A DNA stretch of 64,000 bases. It comes from Cyprinodon diabolis. Lineage: Eukaryota; Chordata; Actinopteri; Cyprinodontiformes; Cyprinodontidae. The first letter of the stretch is position 1. Each line of letters starts with the position of its first letter. Shown one piece after another: positions 35,531 to 47,200 of the stretch. The stretch covers positions 3,950,716 to 4,014,715 of the forward strand of contig CM060069.1 of NCBI GenBank assembly GCA_030533445.1, written 5' to 3'. Both the position numbers and the translations under genes were made by a program. The notes below the pieces were generated by a model. The model searched no databases. It saw nothing but the letters and a program-made list of their open reading frames with translations, and was not told the origin of the DNA.

Positions 35531-36363
35531 TCCTTTTTTGTCTTTTACTGCCTGTGTAATCCCTTGCCTAAAATCTATGGTTGCTACAACTATGGGAAAT
35601 GTAATGTTTCAATATCAAATTCACAAATTCCTCTAGAAGTACAACCTGTAGTTTAAGTTTCTCTTGATAAATGCTTAACAAAATTATAGTCTCTTTGAAA
35701 ATGCAGCATGCAAGTAATGAGTACTTGAAGTAGGCTAAAGTTAAGCTTCAAATGTGAATAAAATGATAAACAATGTATATGTTATCATTTTATTTCAAGT
35801 TACAGGTATCTGAATGTTAATGCAGCCGTAGGTGACTGATAACTTGTGACCCCTCCTGATAACTTCTGACCCCTCCTGTAATTCCTTTGAAGTCCAATAA
35901 TAAAAGCAGCAGAAAAGAGAGGTTTGGGCAGAGTTAAGTATAGACTTTTCAAGGGGGCTCACCCTTGGTCTGTCCTCTCTCTCACTTTTCTGCAGAAAAT
36001 AATAATTGCTTTGTTTGGTTTTCATTTCCAGGATAATAAGTAGTTATGAGTATTAACCCTACCAGTGGTGATCAAACCAGTGTGCTGTCAGATGAGCATA
36101 TCCATAGTCAATACCTGTTTATCCCTTTAGTTCTGTATGAAAAATAAACTTTCAACTACCTGAACGGGCGTGTGTTCTTTTGGTCATGTAAAAGAAAACA
36201 TTTAATAACTTACTTTTTGTTTGTTTTTTTAAGCATATGGCGATCTCACCTTAATTTTTTATTTATTTTTTTCTGTACAAAACTAAAGGGATAAACGCAT
36301 ATCTGACATCATGCGCATGTGTATTGACTCTGGGTATGCTCAGCTGACAGAACATTGGGTAAG
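35531..36363. other. No gene recognised
   Basis: Intergenic sequence between the zcchc9-side and astacin-side LINEs. There are no conserved coding blocks. A bidirectional regulatory role is possible but not visible. Confidence 0.35.
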
Positions 36364-36735
36364 TGCCACCTTCTCAGAGCACATCACACTCCCCCAACAC
36401 ATTATCAGAAGAAAGAAGATATTATGTCCCAGTACTTATTACTTTATACTTTTGGGAAAACATGAAATGGGAAATTGTAGCTGAAAGGTGGAGAATCAGA
36501 AACTGTAGAACATTTCATTATTCATTGTATTAAGTATGAAAACCAGAGGAGATTATTTAAAGAGAAACATTTATATCTTATCAAATAAACATTAGCACGG
36601 ACTGGACCAGACTGTTGTTAAAGGCCTTATTTATATTTTTAAGATTCTCTGGATTATTCAACAGAATTTAGAGAGAACTGCTGGGGCCTTCCCGTCCCAA
36701 ACTCTATTTCAGAAGATTGCAGTAATGCACATCAA
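36364..36735 (+). pseudogene. I/Nimb-clade LINE ORF2 terminal fragment
   Basis: The plus frame around 36480-36580 reads ESETVEHFIIHCIKYENQRR, the zinc-binding C-terminal block of this LINE group. It is followed by a GCAGTAATGCAC word similar to the start of the shared 3'UTR. It ends where the ORF1-bearing element begins. Confidence 0.55.
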
Positions 36736-36744
36736 AAGTGCCGG

Positions 36745-38140
36745 GTGGCGTATGTGCATGGCGCGTGTTTCAAAGTCGCTTGTGGAGAAATGTACAGGGC
36801 CGTGAGTAGGCAGGAAACAGGAAGCGATTCTTGTGGGATGGAAGAAGGAAATAGTGATAATGAAGAAGATTGGAAGAGGGTAGCCTCAAAAAAAGGAGAA
36901 AAGCGGAAAAAAAACAGAGATCAGTTGAAGGGGAGTCCAGTTAAGAACATTCAAGTGATGATCAATCCACACATTCCACAGCAAAACAAAATGAATACAA
37001 AGTCATATTCAAACTCGTTAATCAGGCAGACTCTTTTACAAATTGGAATCCGGTTCACTTGACAAAAACCATGAATAAACTTGTTGGAGAAGTCAGAGGT
37101 GCCAGAGTCCTGTACAGTGGATACTTGTTAATCAACTGCAGAGACAGCACCCAGCAAGGTAAAGCAATGCGAATAGACAAAATTGAGGGGATAAGAGTTC
37201 AGTGCAGCTTAGTGGAGAACAAAAAGATCAGCAGGGGAGTCATTGGAGGAGTTCCTCTAAGAGTGTCTGAAAAAGAGATTCTAGAAAACATAAGCGGTGC
37301 AAAAGTAAAAGAAGTAAAACGGTTAAAAATAAGAAACAGAGAAATATCTGATAGTTTATCTGTGTTAATTAAATTTGAGGAAGATCAATTACCCAGACAA
37401 GTATTAATTGGTTACATCAGCTATAATGTTAAAATCTACAATCCTCCACCATTGAGATGCTACAAATGCCAAAAAATTGGACAGATAGCAGCAGTTTGTA
37501 AAGGGAAACAGAGGTGTGGCAGGTGTGCAGGAGAACATGAGTACGGAAAATGTGGGAAAGAAGCTCAAATCAAATGCTGTAACGGTGGTGGAGAACACAC
37601 TGCTGCATTTCGCGGCTGTGAAGTGAGCAAAAGTTCTGAGGAAATTAAAAAATTTAAATTTGAGGTTGGAATATCTCAGTTAGAAAAAACAAACCAACAG
37701 TTCAACACATTCTTCAAAATTGAAGAAAATTCAGTAATTGTTAAAAAGAAAGATTTTGTTCTATTCATGGTTGAAGTCATCAATTGTACTGCACAGACGA
37801 CAAGAAAAAACAAAAAAATCTAAATAATAGTGAAAGCTGCAGAAAAATATCTGGAAGTTAAAGACTTAAACTGGGAAATGGTTGAAAGCATGATGGGAAA
37901 ACCGATAGGACCATAAGAAACTGGCAGAGTGACGATGACTTAAAGATTAATTAAAATTATGAGGGAAAAAGTGATATTTAGGTGATTATTATGTTGGGTT
38001 AAATTAAACAATTTTTCTTTTTTTGTTTCTGGAGTGAATCGTTTCCTGTTTCCTTCCTTTACTCCATATCAGTTGGTGGTGGTAATGCACTTCTCACAAG
38101 TTTGCCAACCGCCATTAAACCTCACAAGAAGAAGAAGAAG
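36745..38140 (+). mobile_element. ORF1-only I/Nimb-type LINE derivative, copy 1
   Basis: ORF1 (about 36840-37823) is gag-like. A basic N-terminal part carries a frameshift near 37055. GVPLRVSEKEILENISGAKV and an RRM-like segment are followed by zinc knuckles CYKCQKIGQIAAVC and CGRCAGEHEYGKC, with a third degraded. About 240 bp after ORF1 the sequence passes straight into the 3'UTR (GGTGGTGGTAATGCAC, then CCAACCGCCATTAAACC) and a GAAGAAGAAG tail. Endonuclease, reverse transcriptase and RNase H are all absent. The tail stops about 80 bp before the astacin start codon. Confidence 0.8.
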
Positions 38141-38221
38141 GATCTTGAAGAAGCCTGGAGCTCCCAGGTGATCCATTTCATGACATTGGGAGGCACTAGA
38201 AGCTCAAGTGGAACAAAGGCA

Positions 38222-41200
38222 ATGCTGCTTCAGCTCTTAGTGGTTCTTCTGTTTGTTGAACAAGTAAAAAATGGTGAGAAGTTAGTTTTTAATGTTACAT
38301 TGATAGAACATTCTGAAGACAGGAGTCTGTGCTTCCTCAATGTTTTAGTATAAATGCAAATAACTCTATGGAGAAACAAAGTTTAAGTTACTTAATCAAA
38401 GACTCAATTTATTTTTCCTCAGTTCCTGTAGTTGACGACAAGACATTACCAAAGGGTAACGTTCAACCAGAGACTTTGGAAGGTAAGGCCACAATGTTTC
38501 TGGTTTTCATTTCAGCTACTTTTTGGTCAGTCTTTAGGTATATTGCAGAGCTATACCTTCAGAAGCTTTCTCTTTTCTTTTAAGAAACTTTAAGCAATAC
38601 CTTCCTAAAATTTTGTCATTTTGTTTTTGTTCTCTCCCCCCAGAAATAGTCTCTGACAGAAACGAATTGGTGGAAGGAGATATGTTGATGTCGGTAAGAG
38701 AAAGCAACACTCATATTTGCCTTTAATGCTGTTTTGCTTTGTTATAAAGGGTAATTCAAACCAGCAAAATGTCAGCATTTCTATCTATTACTACAGATGA
38801 CTGTTCATAAACATTTTACAAAATGAAATCTACGCCTCAATTTCTGTGGAAATTAGTTCTGGAATTTCAAGACAAATAGATGGGTCATTTTTTTAATTTG
38901 ACATTTTTTCTCACTAGTATTTAGTTGAACAAATGGTTGTAATTTTTCATGTATACTGGAACAGATTGAAACAGATCCTACAGGAAACACACAGCCAGGC
39001 AGACGAGCTCCGAGCCAGTTCCCATGCCAGAGGATGAAGAGAGCACATCCAGCCAGTCAGTCACTGAAAAACAGGCCAAGCTCCAACATCTATACACAAA
39101 GGTGTTGATGGCAGCAGTACAGCTAATATTTCTCTCCAGGATGGAGTCTCAGCCAAACAGGAACAGACCAGATGAAGCTACTATGAGAAAAAGCAGAGAG
39201 AGCAGAACGTTACAGATTGAACTAATAGATTCTGCAGAGTGGGAAAATAGAGATAGAATGATGAACTAGGACTCCCTATGTCCTCCAGCAGTCTAAGCCT
39301 ATAGCAGCATAACTATAGAGATAGCTCAGGATAACTTGAGCCACTCTAACTATAAGCTTTATCAAAAAGGAAAGTTTGGACTAAAACTGGTAGCTGGTTC
39401 CACAGGAGAGGAGCCTGGTAACTAAAAGATCTGCCTCCCTCTCTACTTTTAAGCTCAGATTTTACATTTTGTTACAGAAACGACTCTTAAACCAAGCAGA
39501 CATACTAGTCACTGTCCGCAGTGATGGTTGATGCTGTTTTAGAGCATTTTCACACCTGCAGTTGATTTACTTTGTTCCAGGCAGTTTGAGTTGTATTAGA
39601 TGTAAGTTTTTTTTCGGAGGGTTTGGCTTCTTTTCACAAAAATGTCAAGTAAACCAAAACTCATTACAAAAAACATCAGAACTTTTAGTTGCAAATGTTA
39701 AATTCCTTTTTCATTTTTGAATTTAACGCAAAGTGATCTGCGGTGTTGTCTGAAAATGATTTTTCAGAAGATTTCTTTAAAATCATACAGGGCTTTAAGT
39801 TTTGCCAAAAAAAGAGCTTTTTTTGAGGTTTGTTTTAGTGCAGATTTGTGTTTCAGACATGTTTTGTATGAATAGTTTGAGAGCGGGGCTGACCTCCATC
39901 TGGCAAGCTAATAGGTGAACGCTACAAGTTTTAGCCATTTTTTCTTATCCAGATTTGATCTGTACTGCAGGCAGAGGTGTTAAAAGTATTAATGTTCATT
40001 AATTACGTAGAACTTGTACTGTTTAAAAACACTTTTGAGAATTAACTTAAGTAATTTAAAAAATTAACCATTTTTAAAATTACTTAAAGCATAAAAGTAA
40101 GTTGATTCTCTAACTTCTACAAAATGGTTTTTAATCAGTAGGATTTCTACTTGAGTAATAAAAATGAATACTTTTGGCTCTGGCAGTGCATGCCATTTGT
40201 AACGGTATAAAGTTCAAGTAATTAAAGGAAAAGTCCGGTCAGCAAGGAATGATGAATGGATCATAATTTATACCTAAAACAAATACGTTTGCGGTGATTT
40301 AATGAATTTAGAGTTACTCTTAATTAAAAACACTTGAAGAATATAATATTTTCATATTTAAAGTACTTTCAGAAGTTTGAATTCTGAATATGATCTGACT
40401 TTTCCTTTAAGACTGAGGAAAAATTGCCACCATTGCAATTTACATTTCAATCCACTGCTTTAATCTACATAGTTTGGTGGGTTTTTCCCCTGTACAACTC
40501 TAACATTTAAATATGGCGTGTGTGTGTGTGTGTGACAAAAATTGTCATGACATACAAGTACAGCATATAACGGGTGACCAGACTAATTAAATATCCATAA
40601 TTGCATTTTAGATGAAAATAACTTTAATCATGTAGAAACCATCACCTGTATACAAAGAGTCTTGGGTCCAGATTAATACAGAGACAAGGAGCAGTGTAAC
40701 GTAGTCCTTGGAGAACAAATAAGGTTTTATTTGTTTGATACAATTGTCCTTTTGTACAATTTTATATTTCAAAGCTCTTCTATGTATGTTCTTGTGCTAC
40801 ACAGTATTTTTGTGCATTATTGTGATTGAAGCCGATGTGCATAAACTGCATACCAGTTTATTTGGTTTTAGTGACGCAGTTATGGGGTGCCATTTGTAAA
40901 GTTAAGCAGTCAAAAATTAGGAGCAATATCTATGGTTAAAATTAATGTAGAATAAAATCTAATTTCAGCTGCAATAAGAGGGTTATGCCTACTGATTTTC
41001 AAATATCAATGTTGTAATATAAGATACATTTTCAGACCAGTATGTGATGTTCCTCTAGTGCAGGCTATTTTTTAAAGTTGAACTTCTCCAGTATGATTGA
41101 ATATCAGCTGGTTATTTAGACGGATTAGATACTTATAGTTATCCTGCAACCTGTGGCTGAACATTCATCTGATCTATTAACTTCAAGCTTTAAAATGGCT

Positions 41201-44200
41201 TTACCTTGTGATCGTGGTCTCACATTTCCAGGGGTCCTGCAACTAGTAATATCTCTTTACCTAAACATCTAAATGAAATGACTGAACCCCAGCTGGCAGC
41301 AGTCTAATGTGTGTGGAAGCAAATATGCATCTAGAAGTTGCTGCCCTTGTGAGACCAGTGGCTTTAGAGTACATATACTTTCATAAACCACTGAAATGCA
41401 TACATGGCTCAATTTTTGGGTACAAGTATGATCTGAATGAACATTCCTCTCCACAGAACCAAGAATACGTACTGGCTATTTAGAGATTCTAAATTGCATT
41501 TGGGTTTTAGTGTACATGAATGGTTTTGTCTTGTTTGTCATATGTGTTGCCCTCTGATGGACTGATGACCTGTCCACTGTGTATCCGGCCTGGCCCGGTG
41601 ATGCCCAGATAGGCACTGACCTCTCGGGGATCCAAAATAGGAACAAGCGGGTATAGCAATGGATGGAAATGTGTTTAGGCATAGACATCCTGTTTTAATG
41701 TCTTATCTTTTTTAAACTTTGTTGTCAACTGGACACCCGTAACATTTTTGTACACGTCTTATTTGCGTTGCAGACCGACAGGAATGCTGTGGGAGATTCT
41801 TGGCCAACTACAGCCTTACAATATGAGATCAGCCCAGAAATAAGTAAGTGCCTTGCATGTAAACTAGAAAAACACAACTAATGAAACGCTTTCTAACAAA
41901 CGCTTTCTTTTTTTTTTTAAGAGCATAGAACAGATGATGTAATGGCTGCGATGGCTATGGTGTCTGAACACACCTGTATAACATTCCATAGGAGAGAACC
42001 CACTGAAAAAAACTATGTGCTCTTCCAAATTAGCGATGGGTATGTGGAATTTTCAACCAGTTTATTATTATTAGCCCAGGTGGACTCCAAACAAAACATA
42101 TCAGTTTACTCAAGTGAGATTTGGATTCAGATTTGCATAATGTTCTCCAATAAAATCTCATCTGTCGCCCCTTAGTTGTGCTGCACATGTGGGCTTCATC
42201 GGAGGTCAGCAGAGTGTGTTTGTCGGACCATCGTGCAATGTCGGAAACATCGCTCATGAAATTCTTCACAGTCTTGGTTTCCAACATGAACACACCAGGT
42301 CGGACCGGGACGATTATATTGAAATTGTTCAGAGCAACATAATCCCAGGTAAAGTGTAAATCTCTATGGTCTGACTAAAGCCAATAAATGCAGATGGTGG
42401 TTTGGCTTTCATGAATTGGCAAATTAAAATTAAATTAATCCTGGTTGTAAATAATTAAATTGAACCTGAATAAAGGGATGAAGCCAGATTCTACACCAAA
42501 ACAACTTTTTAAATGGTAAATACAAAATTAAGCAAAGTAAAAAGTGCATTAAATTTAGAATAGGAAACACCTTTATTGGTTTAGTGGGCAAATTAGTTTT
42601 ACAGCTGCAAATATAAAGGGATGCAGGTCAATTAAATTCAGTTTATTTATATTGCACCAATTAACAACACAGGTCATCTCGATGCACTTAACAGACAATT
42701 CAACCAGATCATACAGTCAGATTGGTTAAAAGATTTCTACCTAAGGAAAACCAGTTGATTGCATCAACTTATTGACTTGAAGGCAATCCCTCACACTCAT
42801 GCTTGTAGTGAATGTGAAGAGGGAAAAACTGTTTTGACAGGAAGAAATCTCGAGCAGAACCAGGCTCATCTTGAGCGGGATCTGCTGAGGCCAACTGGGG
42901 TTAAAGGAGACAGAAGCAGAGATACAGAAATGAGCAGAGATACAAAAGGCAATCATCAACCAGCTCCGCAGGCGGCCCCGTCCAGGTAAAACACAGTTAG
43001 GGAGACGAACTCCGAGCCAGCTCCCATGTCAGAGGATGAAGAGAGCACATAGTTGGTCACAGTCAGAGAAACGGGACTAAACTGAAAAACAGGCCAAGCT
43101 CTATCATCTATAAACAAATGTGTTGATGGCAGCAGCAAAGCTATTTCTCTCCAGCATGGCGTCACAGCCGAACTGGAACAGACCAGATGAAGCTACTAGA
43201 AAAAGCAGAGAGCAAAAATTGCAGAATCGGATAATATAGATGAATGATGAAAAGGGGTCCCTATGTCCTCCAGCAGTCGAAGTCTATAGCACCATAACTG
43301 TAGAGATGGCTCAGGATAACCTGAGCCTACCCTTAAAAGTAGACAGGGTGTCTACCTGATGGACTAAAACTGGTAGTAGTTAGTATAGTAGCCTGATAAC
43401 TAAAAGATCTGCCTCCCATTCTACTTTTAGAAATTCTAGGAACCACTACTAAACCTGCAGATTGAGAGCGAAGTGCTCTGTTAGGAACATAAGGAACAAT
43501 CAGATCTCTGATATCAGATGGAGCTTGGCTTTATATGTGAGAAGGAGGATTTTAAATTCTATTCTGGATTTAACAGGAAGCCGATTAAGAGAAACTGAGA
43601 GGGGAAATATGATCTCTTAATTTTTTTGGCTGCAGCATTCGGGATCAGCTGAAGGCTTTTAACTACAGTTTGTAGACTTGATAGTGCTGTAAATAAATGT
43701 TATATTCAATGTCCAGCCAGCTGGGACGCCATATTTTGTTGTGATACTTAAGATGTTTGTTGCCCTACCCTCCAGGGGTGGAAAATCTTATTCAGATATT
43801 ATTCGGACTGTCATATTTTCTATGAACACACACCCTACTAGCTGTGTTTAAGAACAACAAATGAAAGAGTGATTCGAGCACTAATCATGGTCAAATAGTT
43901 AATTCTGCACATACATGGAATAAATCCACCACAACTTCTGTTCAAAATAAGAGTTTAACAAAAATCATTCAACTCAAAGTCAAACATATTTCAGTTAAAA
44001 ACTCTTGACTAAAACTAGTGAAACTAAACTATTTACAAAGAGGAAGGGAAACATGGTTGAAAACCATATTACAGTTTAAGATGGATTTTGTGTTTGAAAA
44101 CCAAAGTTTATCTGGAAGAATTTGGGATATGATCAAATTAGCTTTTCACTAATTTGGAGTAATTGAAATGATTTGCTTAATCCGGAACCAATAACCTTTA

Positions 44201-47200
44201 GTTAAATGATTCTTTACCCTCTTTGAAATGGCTAGCAGCGAATAGACATCAGGATTCCATTAAATAACCTTTGGTTATAATTTGGTAATGGAAATGTAAT
44301 GAGCATTTGAGGAAGACATGAACATTTGTTATATCATTGTTTAAACCCTTAGTGAAAAAGCTTGTCCAAGCTTTAACAGCTCAAATGTATTCCTGTAGCG
44401 TGCGATACATCTGTTAGCGTTGTCTTTACTCATCAGTAACCGCATGAAATGATCAAAATCATCAAGACACATTGATTTTATCAGTATGATTGAATATCAG
44501 CTGGTTATTTAGACGGATTAGATGCTTATAGTTATCCTGCAACCTGTGGCTGAACATTCATCTTCAAGCCATTTCCCTAATTGTGCCAGACATGGAAACT
44601 TCAGTCCGTGTCCATTTTGGAAGGCTTGAGTTTCCTTCAGCACTTAGCAGGGCAGGCTCACAGCAAGAGGGGGTTGTCCTTTTTCCCATGCCGCTCACAC
44701 CATGGGATCTTCAGGAGACTTTCTCTTCCAGTCCGGCTCTGCAAGATCTGAAACTCAGAGAAATGTTTTGCAAACTGCCTGTTTTGCAGCAGTTCAGTTA
44801 TGGAATGTCAATCATCACGACTTTAGACCTGTTCATTCTGGAGATCTGGGCCTTGAGGTGGTTGCCTCTTCTGATGTGAACCCACAGGCAGCTTCACAGA
44901 GAAAGAAACAATCTGTGCTGTGTTTGTGTTTTATATGGGAGGGGTCCTGCAGAGCCAGGTGGCTGATAGGGGGTTGCAGAGAAGAGAGGTCTCACAGCTG
45001 TTTAATGAGCAAAAACTGCATCCTCTTCTCTGGTGATCCTGCTAAGATGAAACATGGACATTGGTTCTCAATGGTCTATGGCTAAACGATTGTAAAGATT
45101 TACAATATTCCAGCCTTGAATTAACAAATGCATGAACTCGTTTTTCAGCATCACCACTGGAATAAAAGGAATATAAAATCTAAAACATTGATATGGGATT
45201 TAAATGAAAGATCCTGATAAATACCAAGACTTTTTACGTTATCAATTTATTAATCATCGGTTTAGTCATCCAGGTTATGTCTTCAAGGTATGCCTGTCAT
45301 CTATGTGATGCGTTAGCTTCATCTGGATTTATAGATGGATATCTCCAATCAGTGGAAAATGATCCTGTTTAATGATTCTATCAACTGGGAGCACATATTA
45401 AGTAAAGAGAATTGGTCCTAGTACTGATCCCTGTGGTACTCCACAGGTAGCCCTTGAGCATAAGAAAGATTTATCATTGACGTGAACAAACTGAAATTGG
45501 TTGGATACAATTTAAACCAGCCTATTGCTGTTTCACGGAGTTCTACAAAATATTCAAGTCAACAAAGTGCAGGCCTTATATTCAAGACTTTCAGCAGCCT
45601 TGAGTATTTTCAATGTTTTTTGACCAAGTGTGCTCTAAGCTTTAGTTTGAGATTTTGGTTTATTTGAAGGTCCAACTACAGGATTTAAGTTATGTTAACG
45701 CCTGTAGTGTGACTATAGACCACCGGCTGCATGGAGACTTTTGCTGCATTGAGGACCATTGTCCAGAGTCCTTTCTCACTTATGGAAATTTTTATCAAAT
45801 CAACTTGTTTGCAATCCTTATCATAAGGATACTGAGGTCTTCCCTTACTATTTGTAACATAAGTATATTTAGAATAGAGCAAAACGTCTCAGACGAAAAA
45901 CAAAAAGAAGAATCTTTTTCTCAAGTTTATAAAGAATTATTTTATGAACCAACTTTTACTGTAATTATTCATACTACAAGAAATGGAGATTAAAGAGGAT
46001 GTCTGCTTGTACTTTGGGTCTACATGGTTTAAGCTACTGCTGGTTCAACAGAATGATAAAGCTCAAGGTAAACTTGTCTAAAAGTGTTTTTAAATAATGT
46101 TGCTGTGAATGTTTTAGGAATGGAGAAGAACTTTAAAAAGATGAGTGGGAAAACGTTTTCTGTTCCATATGACTACAGTTCGATCATGCACTATGGAAGG
46201 TAAGATTGTTTTAAAGGTTTAGTTAAATATGGCTTTCTCAGTAAATTTGTATGCATTTCTGTTCTGTTCATTGAGTTTTCTCAAAATCAACCATGGCCAT
46301 TTTTAATTGATGCAAAAATCTGCAGTCTTGCTGTTTTTTTTTTTTTGTTTTTTTTTTTGGGCTGATTCTATACTCTTCTAAAACATAAATGACAGTTAGC
46401 CCTGAGGACCAGGGTTAAGCATCTAAAGCCCCTGTCACACCTTGACAGTTTAGACCAGCGTATGCCCCCTGACGTACGGAAAATCTGGCAAAAACGCTGG
46501 AATACGTTGGATAAGTTCTGGGTACGTTTTAAGTTATGAGCACGCTGGCACACGTCGACATACAGCGAGTACGTTGAGAAGTTTTGAGCATGCTCAGAAT
46601 TTACTGACGTTGTGCCTAACTTATGCGTAACTTATCTCCAACGCATATCAACGGCTACGGCCAACCTGAGCAATGCCCTGGCCACCCACTCGCCGGTGTA
46701 AATTGTAGCAGCATCAGTTTAGTGTTTCATCTCATTATGCCAAGCCAGCGACTTGGCATTAAAAATCACACAAAGATATGAGTAGATGTTTACTTAACTC
46801 TTTGTGATTTCTACAGATAGCTTTACCACCGTAATGGATTCAAACCCTGAAATTATGGCTTTTGGTTTCAGTATGCCACCCCAAGATTTTTTGTGACCCC
46901 ATCTGCCCCCCCCCCCCCCCCCCCCCCCCTCCATGAAACCTTTCTGGAGGCGCCACTAGTTCCAGACGACCGCTGAACGTGTTTCTAAATTACAGCTAAT
47001 GTATAATGGCGTATTGGCAGCGTTTTAGTATAAAACGAGGTTCACAAGAGGAAACGTTCAGTTCTCCTCCAGACTTTATCGCCATCATAGGGTGAGCCTG
47101 AAGGTGAGTGTGATGAATTCTCCCGGCGTTCACGTCCACCACCAACAAACTCTGCTGCAATTGCAAACCTTTCTTTTTATTGCAAACAGCAGCTAGGTTA

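Noticed and set aside
44583..45085. Two overlapping plus ORFs in astacin intron 6 as extra exons
   Set aside because: Different frames, no matching splice phases, no astacin similarity; the coding sequence is already complete without them.
46906..46929. C run (and G runs at 48411-48434, 52879-52903) as regulatory quadruplexes
   Set aside because: Pure homopolymers in or beside repeats; likely slippage products, and their exact length may be unreliable in assembly.
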